Shown here piece after piece: positions 1 through 11,705 of a stretch of DNA of 64,000 nt. The stretch is from Schizophyllum amplum (Eukaryota > Basidiomycota > Agaricomycetes > Agaricales > Schizophyllaceae): contig VDMD01000046.1 in assembly GCA_007026445.1 (NCBI GenBank), positions 124,001 to 188,000 of the forward strand. The letters are read 5' to 3'. The notes under the pieces were generated by a model. The model made no database searches and had not been told where the DNA came from. It worked only from the letters and a program-made list of their open reading frames with translations. Positions within the stretch are counted from its first letter, which is position 1; each line of letters begins with the position of its first letter. A program made the translations under genes and the position numbers.

Positions 1-1188
1 CGATGGGCTGCCTGTTGTTCTTGTAATGGTCTGTGAACGTGCTCTTCATGTACTCGAGCGTCGCCTCGTCGTCGACCTTCGAGTCCCCGTTGGCGGCGTC
101 CCTGCGATCGTTAGCAGCGTGCTCGATTTGGGACAGCGGCGATGCCGTGTACTCACAACCAGGGGTCCATCAAGTGAGGGCCAGCGACACCGCGCTTGTC
201 GAAGAAGGCGTACATTGGGATCTCCCAGAAGCCGGGCAGCTTGGGTTCGCCCTTGCATAGCCCGTTGACGCTGAGGCAGTTGTTTGCCATGCCTGAAGAG
301 ATGCGATGAGTATGCGACCGTGGAAAGAGGAGGCAATTCACCATAATCAAGTGTGTACGGCCAAAACGCGTCGGTGTCATCTTCGGTGACTGGGACGGAG
401 GCCGCCGCGCTGGAGTCGTAGACGAAGGACGCGTCTGCGAGGCGCTTGAGCGTGTCGACGGAGAAGTCCAGGAAGGGCGCGCGGAAGCCTGGAACGTATG
501 ATGAGCAATGCATGGCTGTAACACGTTCGAGACGCGCACCTTGGATGGCTGACATGGGGATACCCGAGAGCGCATTCAGCGCAATTAGATTGCCGTTGAT
601 CTCCTCAGCAGGCGGGTCGCCCACATGAGTCATACTGGTGCGGGCGCGTCAGCGTCTCCGAGCGGAATGGACTTGGCGAGGCGGACGTACGTGTGGTCTG
701 CGATCTCATTGCCGGCGACGAACCAGTCTACGCGGGTGTAAGCGGTGCTGATAGAGGTGGGGTAGGCACGCTGCTCACCCGTAACGAGGCCAAAGTCCGT
801 ATAGTTGAGCGAGGTGAAGTAGGTCATCTTGGGCTGGCAGCCGTTGGGGTTCTGGCGGTGCTTGAGGAACTGGTTCACAGCATCGATAGTATACGTCTGC
901 ACGGCATCATCAGCGGTGAAGACGATGAACTGGGGCGTGTCTTCCTGCAAAGGGTCTTAGTAAACGGTGCGCAAGCGGTGCGGGCGAAAGACGCACGGGG
1001 CTCAGACCGCCTGGCGGGCTCGTGCTGGCGCAGTGGCAGTCTGGGAGCTGGCATTTCGACGAGTCGCACGAGTACCCCGCGGCTTCCCCGCTGGACGTGG
1101 GGCCGCTCAGCCCGCCGTCCTGGGCAAGGACGGAGGCGATAGGCGCGCTGGAGAGAGATGCCGCGAGGAGCAAGGAAAGCGGCAGCAT
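1..1188 (-). CDS. Secreted chitin-deacetylase-like protein (NodB/CE4), 3' part beyond window
   Basis: Predicted carbohydrate esterase family 4 protein that removes acetyl groups from chitin or related polymers outside the cell or at the wall. Six exons fit: 1188-997, 944-691, 634-540, 488-342, 292-157 and 101 to beyond base 1. The first residues from the ATG at 1188 form a hydrophobic signal peptide (MLPLSLLLAASLSS). The NodB signature follows: a TADDAV segment in place of the usual TFDD, an EIADHTMTHVGD segment holding the H-x3-H zinc site (split by the 690-635 intron), and GFRAPFLDF. The TADDAV motif lacks the F seen in many active enzymes, and the second Asp is kept. The C-terminus is off the left edge. 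Family assignment is firm; activity and substrate are inferred. Confidence 0.85.
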
Positions 1189-1696
1189 CGCAGAGGGTGG
1201 TGGGGTGGCCGGGAGGAGGAAGATGAAGGCGGGCGAGAAGAAAGGAAAGGCGAGGCGGCGCAGGAATAAAACGAGCGTCGAGACAGCTGAGCACAAGGCG
1301 CGCCCAATCAAGTTTCGCCAACACAAGTTGAAGAAGCCAGAAGTCGGAGCCAATAAGCCGTTTGATCTTGTGCTCTGTTCCGGTCCAGGCGGCCGTCATC
1401 ATCCGCGCTCAGGAGACCTGCGGGCTTCCCAGGCCATCCCGCGGCCTCTGCTGGCCTTTTACCAGCCTTTCCTGAATTTCTGACTATGTTGAACATGACG
1501 GAAAGAGAACAAAGGCTTAACTACTGCTCGGCCCTGGGCGCCTAACGCATGACACCCGCATTGCCAACGCGCAGTCCGCCAAGCACTCCGCGGTCATCCG
1601 AATCGAGCAACAACACGCGTATTGTCACGTGAATAGCGGATCACGCGCCTCGGAATCAACACGCAACAATAACGCGTCTCTGGACCGACGGCGACC
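1189..1696. promoter_or_regulatory. Divergent intergenic region, deacetylase-like gene / centrin
   Basis: About 0.5 kb between the two divergent start codons. It must hold both promoters and 5' leaders. No clear TATA box or operator was recognised; the stretch near 1500-1690 is rich in short CGC/ACGC words. Confidence 0.4.
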
Positions 1697-2312
1697 ATGT
1701 ACTCCTCCTCCGCTGCACAAAAGGCCAAGCGCCGCACCCACACGCGCCCAGAGCTCTCAGATGAGCAGAAACAGGAGATCAAGGAGGCCTTCGAGCTCTT
1801 CGACACCGACAAGGATGGCTGCGTCGACTACCACGAGCTCAAGGTCGCCATGCGAGCCCTCGGCTTCGACATGAAGAAGGCAGAGGTGCTCAAGATCCTA
1901 CGGGACCACGACAAGACGGGCCATGGACTCATGGACTTTGAGGACTTTGCAAAGATCAGTAAGTGTGTTACGCGTGGGCCCCAACGCGGTATGCTGACGC
2001 GACGCGACGCGTTTAGTGAGCGAGCGTATCCTGGCACGCGACCCCATGGACGAAATTCGGCGCGCGTTCCAGCTCTTCGACGACGACAACACGGGTAAGA
2101 TCAGCCTGCGCAATCTCCGCCGCGTCGCGAAGGAGATTGGCGACCGCCTCGAGGACGACGAGCTGTGCGTGCATACCTCCCCACCTTATGTCTCATCCAG
2201 TCTGACTGATGCCTACCCCACCAGACAAGCCATGATCGACGAATTCGACCTCGACCAGGACGGCGAGATCAACGAGCAAGAGTTCTTCGCTATCATGACC
2301 GACGACGCGTAG
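1697..2312 (+). CDS. CDC31: Centrin (Cdc31-type EF-hand protein)
   Basis: Calcium-binding centrin of the spindle pole body; in yeasts it also serves in the TREX-2 mRNA export complex (family knowledge). Exons 1697-1958, 2017-2164 and 2225-2312 give about 165 residues, the usual centrin length. Four EF-hands are visible. The first ([12 protein letters not shown]) and fourth ([12 protein letters not shown]) loops are complete. The second has an extra residue ([14 protein letters not shown]), and the third ends in N rather than E ([12 protein letters not shown]), so probably only two sites bind calcium well. The basic N-terminal tail before [13 protein letters not shown] is typical. The first intron splits codon ATG of IMSER, and both introns are 58-60 nt with canonical ends. 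This ATG was chosen because the tail length fits the family. Confidence 0.95.
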
Positions 2313-3656
2313 CGACCCCACGTCGTTCCCCACTTATTTATTCGGTCGCATGGTCCACGCCTTCTACTCCATCCCGTCCACGCCTGCCTCTTGATTTTTC
2401 TGTCGCTCTCGCATGCATCTGTCAGGTGAGCCCTGCGCCGCTCACCCCTTGCCCGTCCCTGCATCTGACGTTGCCTCAGGGCTCCAACCCTCTGCCTCAC
2501 CTCTCCCCCATTGCATTCATCCTGCTGTACACATCCTGTAACACCAGACTCCGGCTTATAGATGCATTCCTCACCCTTGCATGCCCTCTGTCTGTCTACA
2601 TGTCATCTCCGCCCCATGCCATCTCCAGCCCAGTCATGAGGGAGGAGCGCCCAAACCCGACAAAGTCCACGAATGAGGATGGACGGATATCTATCTCGCT
2701 TGCCCCGCCCTGCGCTCGCTTGCCCTGCCCCGCCCTTGCCCTCGCCAAGCCCTCGGCGGGTCGGGCATGATGCCAGGTGCCCGAAGTGGCACCCCCCATC
2801 GCATCTCGCGTACCGATGTGGCCTCGCGTGTCGAGCTGCGGCCCCCCGCGCGGTCTAGACCCAGCCTAATTCCGTGCGCCACAGGCATCTAATCTCTCGA
2901 GGTACAAGGCACCCTTCGCCTCCGCTGCTTGCCTCCGTCGCCCGACGACAGATGCTGTCTCACTCTGCAGTCGCAGTCAGGTCGCCCTTCACGTCGTCCT
3001 CACGTAAAGGCGCCCTCGCGAAAACGTGTCCTCGCGTGAAGGTGTCCAACCGTGCAGGCGCCCAGGTATCCATCCATCCATCCAACCAATCATTCAATTG
3101 TGAGAAAATAGAGTACGGAAATTTAGGCTTTTACAGTATGATATAAAGTAGTCCTCGATGAACTACAACAAACACAAACAACAATAACAGCGTCCACAAT
3201 GCGTGTGTCCCGAGGTAGCTAGCTGAGTGGATACGTACGTACAATGCGTACATCGTCCCGAAGGTATAGTAGGAAAACATGATACAACAACATAAATGCC
3301 CAAGGTGATAAACAAGAGAGGGATTCGAAGGGAGAGGGGATGGCCGGACCGAGCGAGGGAGAGAAGAAAGAGGCGGGGGGTTAGAGTAACCGTACAGTCA
3401 GGTGAACGAACGATAAACATCACGAAGAGGCGGACCTGGAACAAACACCAAATGGTGATGAATATTCCCGGCCCAATAATCCAGCCGACCACCGAGATAG
3501 ATGCTTGTAAGAAGAACCAGCGGGGATGAAACAGTTGGGGGGCGTACATGGTTGGGGGGGCGGGGCAGCGTTCAACAGGAATTCGATACAACAGGAATCC
3601 AATACTAAGGGGTATCGCGGAGGGGAGAAGAAGAGGGCGCGCGCCACGCTACGCCG
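2313..3656. other. Convergent 3' flanks, no gene seen
   Basis: Stretch of 1.3 kb between the convergent centrin and zinc-finger genes. It is pyrimidine-rich in its first half and contains a short CCAT-type run at about 3069-3082. Open frames here lack family motifs and splice context. It probably holds both 3' untranslated regions. Confidence 0.5.
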
Positions 3657-5611
3657 TTATGCAGCAGCAGCAGCAGCGCGGAACCCGTTCAGGCTCATCC
3701 CCTTGGGGAGCACGAAATCCTTGTGGACGCGCATATGCTGCCCCAGGTTATCGTGCCGGCTGAAATCCTTGCCGCAGCCAGGATACGGGCATTTGTGCGC
3801 TGAGAAGGGGCGTCAGCATCGTTCTAGGCGCCAAAAGACCACTGGGAAAAGAAGAGAAAAACACACAGAGAAAGAACAAGAACATAGAGAAAAAAAACAA
3901 CTCACGTTTCTCGTACGTATGAATGCTCCGCACATGTCGCTTCAGGTGCTCCCCGCGCGCAAAGCACTTCCCGCACCCGCCGACCTTGCACGTATACAGC
4001 CGCAGGCCCTTCGTGCTTCCCCTCCGCCCAGCACTCCCGTGGAACTCGCCGTCCGCGCTCGCTCGCGCAACGGTCGCCAGCCGGGTGTGGTCCACCGTCG
4101 GCACCGTCGGCACCCGCCGCCCGCGCGACTTCTTCGTCAGATTCGGCACGGGGACGGGGATCGGGAGGCTGGTGGCGGGGCGGGGGCGCCGGCGCGTCGA
4201 GACGGGCTGGCCGTTGAGGGTGGGGAGGTACATGCTGGCGAGCATGTCGGACGAGGTCGTGGAGGTGGAGGAGGTGGAGGAGGCGGCTGTCATGGATGAG
4301 GCACGGTGGGAGCGGGTGGCGGGCTTCGTGTCGTAGGCGTAGGGATCATATCGCGAAGCGGCTGCCGCTCGCATGGGCGTGGAACGTAGGCGAAGATTTC
4401 GGGACTCGCGACCGTGAGCTGACGTCGAGGCCCGCCGGCCGCGACGGAGGACATACTCGCCGTCGTCGTCCTGCTCCTCCTCCTCGTCCACGTCGTCCTC
4501 CAAATCCGATGCGTCCTGAGACATATGGTCGTCGTCCTCTCCCTCAGCGTCCTCCTCCCCGTCTTCTCGGTTGTTGGGTATATTAGCGGCAATGTCCCTA
4601 TGAGCCGCATCCTCCCGCCGACGCTGACCGCTCACTGATCGAGGATCACAGCCGCGGAGATCGGAGGGGTAATGAAGCTGCGCCTGGTCCATGGCTGAGA
4701 CCGGCGAGACCGGAGACTCGACGGGAGAGACGTCGGAGAGATGCACGTAGTGCTGCTCGTACGACGACGAGATGGGAAGATATGATGGCTGCTGGGAGCG
4801 CTGTGGCTGGGACTGGGCCTGCTCGTAGTACGCGTCTTGATATCCGCGCGTTGCTTGCATGTGCGCAGACTGGTCGAAGACGTGCGAGGACTGGCGAGCG
4901 CTCTGCAGCTGCGGCTGCGGCTGCGTGTCTAGGAATTGTCAGCTGATGCGACCGTGCGATAAATTATTACTCACGAGTGGACATGAAGATGGGTTGCTCC
5001 TCCTGCTTCACGGTCGCGTACCCGTGGCCCGCATATTGCTGACCGAGATGTGGGTGCCCCAGATGATGGTGGCCGAGACTGGCCGGATACGCTTGCCACG
5101 AGTCGGCGTCGAGCTGCATATAATTCTGAGCGGCGGGGACATGGTGGGCGAGCTGAGAGCGGGTGGCGCCCTGGCTATATGCCATCAGGGACTTGTAGCG
5201 CTCGAGCTCGGACTGCGAAGGGATCTGCTGCTGGTAGTGTTGGTGAAGCGCCTGCTTCTTCGACTCGTTGTTCCAGGCCATCATGAGCGAGGGAGGATAC
5301 GCATACATGTCCTGCTCCTGCTCCTGCTGATACGCGAGCTCGGGCTGGGCGCCATAGACGGCGGGCATGCCGGACGCGCCGACGGACATGTGGTAGGCGG
5401 CGTAGTCGGACGAGACGATGACGGGGTCCTCCAATGCGGGGTCGGGCGCAGGGCTGTCCTCGTTGGGGAACGAGGCGCTGGAGCCGGAAGAGTAAGGCGA
5501 ACGCGCGCCAAAGGACGCGTATGTGGGACTGTTTGGCGAAGACATGTTGTGACTGTTGGTGTGCAGAGGGGCGACGCGCGGGGCGGACAGGGACGTCGGG
5601 AACGCAGGCAT
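3657..5611 (-). CDS. C2H2 zinc-finger transcription factor 1
   Basis: Nuclear DNA-binding regulator with two adjacent C2H2 fingers. Exons 5611-4975, 4928-3906 and 3799-3657. The N-terminal two thirds is low complexity: Gln/His/Tyr-rich, then an acidic stretch around 4480-4550 (EEDAEGEDDDH, DEEEEQDDD), then Ser/Thr runs. A basic motif VPVPNLTKKSRGRRVPT precedes finger 1 (C-x4-C-x12-H-x4-H type, GEHLKRHVRSIH) and finger 2 (CPYPGCGKDFSRHDNLGQH). The two fingers are joined by a TxEKPHKC linker that is split by a phase-1 intron (3905-3800). The tail ends in six alanines. Fingers resemble the stress-response Msn2/4 style, but no target can be assigned. First in-frame ATG is at 5611. A paralogue lies at 57-59 kb. 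Confidence 0.85.
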
Positions 5612-6840
5612 TTGAGGAATCAGCGAGATACACGATCGGGCGAGATACGGGGCAGGTCCGGGCGGCTCGTCCGTCCGCGGCAGAAGCGTCTGTGGAAATT
5701 GCGGGTGTATTGCAATATTATTAAAGCGGATGTTGCTGGATGGTTGCAAATCTGGAAAACCCGATCTGGGTATGTCAGGGCAGACGGAAGACGGCGAGTC
5801 CTCTGCTCGTCGTTCGTCGACGATGAGGGCAGGAGGAAAGAAGGACGGAGAAGCCAAACACAAAGTCTCATTCCGCTAAATGCTGACCTTCCCTGTCCAA
5901 CATTTGACCGCATCTTGACGATCGATCAGATGTCGAGGATATCTTGGGTGTTTATTGCGCTCTGTTTGGACATAAGGAACGCCGTCCCTTTCGGACAGCC
6001 CCCACAGCCAACCCGAGCGCGCACCTGAGCACATTTTGCTCCAGCCCCGGGCAACGATCTTCAGGCTCGCCCTCACCGTCCGAGACAAGCGAGTCAGTTT
6101 GAATCCCAGTCGCGCCGGCCCGCCTCCCACGCCTCGTCAGCTGGACTTCCTTGTCCAAATCCGGATGTCTGCCTCTACACACCTGCAAGAACCGCATCCC
6201 CGGCACGCAAGACGCAGCGGCACTTCTCCCTGCATCGCCCGGTGAGCAGCCATCCCTGCGCAACGAAGCCTGGCCCCCGCCACTGAACCTGTGTCTGACT
6301 CTGGACTCTTGCAGCCCACCTCGCGTGCGCTATCCCCGTTCGGCCTCAGATCTACCGCCGATCTCATACATTAACTTCCTTTTACGGACTTCCTTGTCCC
6401 AACTTGGAACAACCGATGCATTTCCTGGAGATTCATTGCAATTAGCCCAGATATCGCGCTCTTGTGGGGAGAGACACCGTTGCTGACCAAAAATTCGATG
6501 CTGAACACCCTCCTACTCCCCTCGCTCGACAGCAGGACTCTCAGTTCTCGCCGGCCCTGCTGCCCTTCGGCGACCAGCATAATGAAATATAATATTCATC
6601 TATATCGCGACTGCGTTTCAAGTACGCGCCACCGCACGTTGTAGGACGTTTGAGCCTAACGGATCGTCAAGATAGCATGAGGCTCTCCGAGATGACATAC
6701 CACTCATTGCGAGTTGCGCGCTATCGTGCCTGCCGGTTCCCGACGGTTCGCGCGCTCGTCAACCAACACGAGGATTATGTAAACCAACGAGCAGAGAGCC
6801 AACGCAGTCGAAGGCTCGAGCAAGCTGTCTGAATTTGAGG
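5612..6840. other. Upstream region of zinc-finger factor 1
   Basis: Likely promoter and long leader of the minus-strand zinc-finger gene. The frame stays open upstream of the chosen ATG to about 5863 but offers no further ATG. No other coding signal was found. Confidence 0.4.
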
Positions 6841-6854
6841 ACGTGCGCGCGCTT

Positions 6855-6882
6855 GTCGAAGGCGTGATTTATTGCCTTCGAC
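6855..6882. repeat. 9-bp perfect inverted repeat
   Basis: Arms GTCGAAGGC (6855-6863) and GCCTTCGAC (6874-6882) are separated by a 10-nt AT-rich spacer. It could form a hairpin in RNA or DNA. No associated gene; function unknown. Confidence 0.7.
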
Positions 6883-7662
6883 GCCCATGCTCCATGCGAA
6901 GCCTTCGTACCATGCGTAGAGTCCTAGAGCCATCAGAAAAAACCAGCGCTTCGCCAAAAAGCCCCAGCGCTTGGGTAAACCCTAGCAATTCGCCGGTAAA
7001 CGTTTAAACCTGGGCGCTTCGGTAAACCCTCCGCGTTCGCGCGCGAAGCCCAGACGAGCGGTTTTGTCGCAGACCCTCAACGTCGTGGTGGTGGTACCCA
7101 TACGCTCAGGCTGATGCCCAGCATTCCTGTGGGCTGCCCGCGGCACATCTTCAACCTTCCCCATAGATCCTAACACGGTTGCAGCTCCCATGACCCTGGC
7201 GGACGGGAGATCGTGACCCGTGAACCAAGCGGGAGACCGTGCGCCGTGAGCCTCGCGTGGGGAATACTTAGATCCTACGCCGCGCGCAGAGCCTACACGT
7301 AAGTATACTGTAGATCTTGCACAGCATGAAGGTGTACACACCGTGACCACAGATCTATAGCAGTCCATAGCCTATCAAGGCGCGCAGATCCTATCCGTAG
7401 TATGTCGCATAGAGCCTATTACGCGAGGGCGTGGGTCAAGGCACGAGAGGGGGTTCGTCGCCGCGACATGAATATTGAACCCCAGGATCGTTGGCGTAAC
7501 AGGCATCCGTAAATCGTCGCAGCTCCTCCTCCTCGCCATGATCTGGATTGACCGCCGCCGCGACATGAACTCGGGATCGTCGGCGCGACATGGATTTAAA
7601 GATCGTCGCCGTGACAGGCAATCCCGGCACTGGAAGTGCACCCGAAGTGATAGGCGCCTGGA

Positions 7663-7720
7663 TGGAGAGGGTGAGCGTCTGTTGGAGAGGGTGAGCGTCT
7701 AGTGGAGAGGGTGATGCCGG
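7663..7720. repeat. Tandem repeat, 20-bp unit, about 3 copies
   Basis: Units begin TGGAGAGGGTGAGCGTCT. The first two differ only in the last two bases, and the third is interrupted after GAGAGGGTGA. Confidence 0.85.
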
Positions 7721-7837
7721 TGACGAGGCTTGCGCCAGTACTTACAGGCCGCTGTCGCTTGCCATCAAGGCGTAACATCCAACGCGTCGAGGCTGCACAT
7801 ACCGTCTGTCACAAAATTCGACGAAGCGCGTACAATT

Positions 7838-7912
7838 TTACCATACCTGACGCTGTTCCCATACCTGACGTTAGGTTCCCATTCCTGACGTTAGGTTCCC
7901 ATTCCTGACGTC
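7838..7912. repeat. Tandem repeat, 20-bp unit, about 3.5 copies
   Basis: Units of TTCCCATTCCTGACGTTAGG at 7856-7875 (one mismatch), 7876-7895 and a partial copy from 7896, with a more diverged copy from 7838. Near identity suggests recent expansion. Confidence 0.9.
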
Positions 7913-8395
7913 CACAACCCCCAGCCGCCGTCGAGTGCCAAGCGCCCCGTCGTAAGTAGCAGATAAGGCGAGGATTGGGGCATACAATTATCCCCAACGG
8001 CGCGGATACTCGACGAAGGGACGCACAGACGGCTGTTCGGTAGTTGCTCGAGTCAGAGGCACCGCGGTAATGATACAGATGCAGCGATACGAAGGCGCAC
8101 GGAGGTACGGCGCCCAACGATGCGGAGGCATAACGCCAGTGATACCGTCGCGTCGACGATGTATGTAGAGGTACCGCGCCGAGATGCAGAGACATCGCGC
8201 CGAGGATTAGAGGCACCGCGCCGCGAAGACAACGAGCCCAATCTTGCTTCCGCAAGTTGTCTGAGGTTGACTAGATCCTAAGCACGAGACGGCTGACCCA
8301 GGTCCCACTGTTCTGTGATAGGTTGATTAGAGGGAGCGCCAGGTAAAGGATGCTCACGGGTTGTTACACACGCCGTCGCACGCGGTTGAAGACGG

Positions 8396-9412
8396 AACGC
8401 GCGCTTGGTGATAGAGGTCGCAAGTATGGTGATGTCGCAAGTGTGGTGGTACTTTATTCACAGCCGTTGGTAGACGAAGCGCGCCCTTTGGTGCCATAGA
8501 CGCGACGCACAACGCCACAAATGATCCTTTGGCGACCAGCACAAAGTCAACTTGCGAGACATGATACTTTTCATCTCGGATTGACCCAGCGCCGGTAGCA
8601 GCCACCAGAAGTAGCAGCAGCTAGTATTATCTGGGCGATGCTGCTTCACTATCAGTCGCCGGGCACACGAAAGGACTCGGTCGAGACGCACCCTTCAACG
8701 CTTTGGCGACCGCAGCTTTCAAGGTTTCGGCGATGGCAGCTTCCAACGCTGTGGCGGTACTTGACCACGGAGCGGCCTGAAAACGGGGCGCCAGCTGCCC
8801 AACTTTAGTTTTGGGCGAGCTGAGCCGTTTGACTTGGGTTACTCAGTCGAACCGACAGATCCGTAAAGCCACCCACGGTCGATGAGCCAGTCGCAGGCAA
8901 TGAGCAATCGCAGTCGATGAGCCGGTCGCAGTCAATGCACCGCCGCTGGCCATAGCACGAGGCCACAATAGCGTAACTCTTTCCCAAGAGCCCGAAGTGC
9001 GCGCCACCTGCACCTCCCAGGCGCCCGACTGGGCTCTCAGGCCCAGATGTCCCGCCTTCTGTGCTCAGCAGTCCAAACGCGGTATTCGGGGTTATCGCCC
9101 GCGTCGATAATGCTGTGGGAGGGCCGCGAGCGTCACTGGAGGGCCAAGAAGGATCGCGAGAAGGCCAGCTGGAGCATTGTATGACCGTCGGAGAGAGCAT
9201 TGCATGGGAGCCGGGCAGTATTGCGTGAGAACCGGCGGAGCGGAGTCGCCGGAGAGCTCCGCTGCGTAAGTTACGTCCCTTGGATCGGAGAAGCCTGGAC
9301 GATGCGCAGAATCCTGCGCAATGTGGTGAAGGCTCCCGGTACAGCGAGCCGCGGCGGCTGAGAGAAGATGCGCGCCACCTTACTTACCTTGTCGGCCTCC
9401 CATCGGACACGC
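8396..9412 (+). repeat. Dispersed ~1 kb repeat, copy A
   Basis: Alignable with 11706-12652 in the same orientation over several conserved blocks. Examples are GACCAGCACAAAGTCAACTT with flanks (about 8536-8570 versus 11818-11850), GGCCACAATAGCGTAACTCT (about 8961 versus 12242), and AGAGAAGATGCGCGCCACC (about 9361 versus 12600). Between blocks the copies differ by many substitutions and indels. No coding frame or terminal inverted repeat was recognised. Probably an old non-autonomous mobile element. Confidence 0.75.
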
Positions 9413-10150
9413 GCGAGCAACAAACTCACTAATACAAAGGCAGGTCCATCTCTTCGAATTCTCTGCGGACTTCCCACGACATACTTAAGTAAACCACGTG
9501 TTCAAAGCACGCGGCACGGGCACGGTCCCGCAGTTGAACATCATGTTCGCTCGATGCTGCTTGGTCTCCGTCATGACTACTTACCACCCGTTCAGCCAGC
9601 CTGCCTGTTTTGACCCAGATATATATATTATAGTCTGATTTTCTGTCTTACTCCCTCTCTCCCGCTCCTTCAGCTGTTCTTTTGTTTTATTCGAGCTGTT
9701 GAGCCGCCGGCGCTCCGCTAAGCCTCCGCATCCGAGACGGCATCGCTCATGCAAGCAGGCCTTCACTGCAAATATCCGTTGACTTACCGTACGCCCGCTC
9801 CATCAGGCGCCGAACATGAGCTCACAGCACTGGCTTTCTGCTACTGGAAATTGACAACGTGCTACTATAATTAGTAGTGCACCGTCAGTCTAAGTGTGCC
9901 ACAAAACAGTGCGTGTCGCGCTCGGCGGAGCTGGCAGCCTTTGTCATCACCGCCAAGTCGACATGACATGCACATGTCAAACTACACCATACAGTAACAT
10001 GCCACCTGTAGATGTGGCTCTCGATTTGGATTTCCTAAGGCTAAAAGAGGTGCAGCAGGTCATTTTATTTGAAAGGAGTATGGGCCACGGAAAGTCGTCC
10101 ACTGGCATCTGATACCACGGTATATATCATTGGTATAAGGGATGTCAATC
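9413..10150. other. Non-coding stretch between repeat A and the SDR gene
   Basis: No gene recognised. Contains a short TA run near 9623-9632 and a polypyrimidine tract after it. The last part is probably the 3' untranslated region of the minus-strand dehydrogenase gene. Confidence 0.4.
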
Positions 10151-11162
10151 CTACCACGCGATCTTCTCGCCACTGGCATCAAGGAATTGGCCACCCTCGC
10201 CCTCACGCGTCGCTTTGTCGATGATGGCCATCATGTTCTTCGTGCTCTCTTCAACGCTTGTCAGAGGGTAGTCCTTGAGCCAATCCTGCGTCTTCTGCGC
10301 GTCCAGCATCATGCCGGTCGCGACGGCGCCGGGGTTGATGGGGAAAATCGCTGAACAATGCTGGTTAGTCAAATGTCCGGGATATGCGACGCTGCAACGC
10401 TGGCTGCGGCGTACTGCCCACTCACTCCAGGCAGGGAACTCGGCGTGCAACTTGCAGCTCAGCCAGTTGAGGGCTGCTTTCGACGCGCCGTACGTGTGGA
10501 TGGGCCCGGCAAACAATGCGGCCATGCTGATAGAGCCGGCCGCGGTGCTGATGAGCACGAACTTGGGCGTGGGGGTGCTCGCGCTCATGAGTCCATGCAC
10601 AGCTTGGAAGAGCACAAGCGGCCCGTTCACGTTCACCTGCAAAATTGGGATGCGCGTCAGAACTTCCCTGCTCAAAGACCATTCTGCCTCCATCGTCATC
10701 TCACTGAAGGAGAAGGACAAAAGAGGATGATTATGCAGGGAGAGGGAATTCGCACCTCAAAGTGACGTGTCATGTCTGCCGGGGACACGTCCAGCCCTCC
10801 CATGTAGGTGTCGCAGATGCCCGCGTTCGCGATGACGACGTCGAGGCGGCCCGCGAGACGCTTGACCTCTGCGATGGCGGCATCGTTGTTGCCTCGGTCG
10901 GCGGATGTGAGCGCAACAACGTGAAGCTTTCCCGGATGCGCCTCTGCAAGGGCGTGCAGCTCTGTCGCAGCTTCGGGCTTGCGTGCACCGGCAAACACGA
11001 CGACATCGGGTCGCTGAACGAGGATTTTGACGAAGTTCAATCCTGCGAAGAGTTCAATTGCTATACGAAGACGCGAGACGAAGGAATGTCCGAAGCTACG
11101 TTGCACTGAAACGCACCTATTCCGCGGTTGGCGCCGGAGATGAAGTAGACGGTAGGCGACAT
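10151..11162 (-). CDS. Short-chain dehydrogenase/reductase (SDR)
   Basis: NAD(P)-dependent oxidoreductase of the classical SDR fold, substrate unknown. Exons 11162-11117, 11042-10756, 10636-10426 and 10350-10151 give about 247 residues, typical for the family. The cofactor motif ISGANRGIG lies at residues 8-16, interrupted by the first intron. NAG follows DVVIA, the catalytic Ser is in LISTAAG, and Tyr/Lys are in the YGASK segment; INPGAVATG is the usual post-catalytic loop. Closest in style to fungal ketoreductases of the norsolorinic-acid-ketoreductase group, but that is a resemblance only. The gene sits alone between two copies of a dispersed repeat (about 8.4-9.4 and 11.7-12.7 kb) in otherwise gene-poor DNA, so it may have moved or been isolated there. 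Confidence 0.9.
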
Positions 11163-11705
11163 GCTTGAGTATTCGACAGACGGGGTGAATACAGCCCGTC
11201 GTATTCGAATGGAACTGTTAAATGTTGACTAAACTCCGTCCATCTCGGACAAAGTACAGTTTCAAGCTGCTTGTTCATGATATTCTGATTCAACTTCTGC
11301 TCGGGCTCCTTCAGCATCTTACATATTCCAAGGTCTGCTCAGCAAGCTGAAAGCATAACAGTGAATATATACATACGTTCATGGGATCCCATCGGACATC
11401 GATGCCGGCACGCCTCAAAAGTCTAGTCATCCGCTACTCCGAGTCGTCATTGACCCGCGCCGCGCAAGCGCACAAATCAGTGACCAGACAAGCGCAAGCG
11501 AAGTCGTGAGACACGTACGAACTTGTCAGACAATCAGAGAGTCCGCGCAAGTAAGTGAAGACAGGCTTGAGCCCCGATTGCGCTGTTCTTTGGCGAGTCC
11601 CACCCCCGCTCCGAGGAGGGCTTACAAAATGGCTTGTAATCGGCTTACAAAATGGTCTGTAATCGTCATAAGTATATTTACAGTGTGCAAGCTGGCACGC
11701 CTTGC
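11163..11705. other. Upstream region of SDR gene
   Basis: About 540 nt with no gene; holds the SDR promoter. Nothing else recognised. Confidence 0.4.

Larger units (their letters stand above)
6883..8395. repeat. Gene-poor region of degenerate short quasi-repeats
   Basis: No credible gene. The DNA is built of loosely repeated words: AGCGCTTNGGTAAACCCT-like units at 6950-7040, GATCGTCGGCGCGACATG-like units at 7450-7620, and AGGCACCGCGCCG-like units at 8050-8230. The pattern suggests decayed minisatellite or old mobile-element DNA. Confidence 0.5.

Noticed and set aside
5612..5863. N-terminal extension of zinc-finger factor 1
   Set aside because: The frame is open but starts with TTG; there is no ATG upstream of 5611.
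6950..7040. Telomere-like AAACCCT words
   Set aside because: Scattered within longer degenerate units and not in TTAGGG tandem array.
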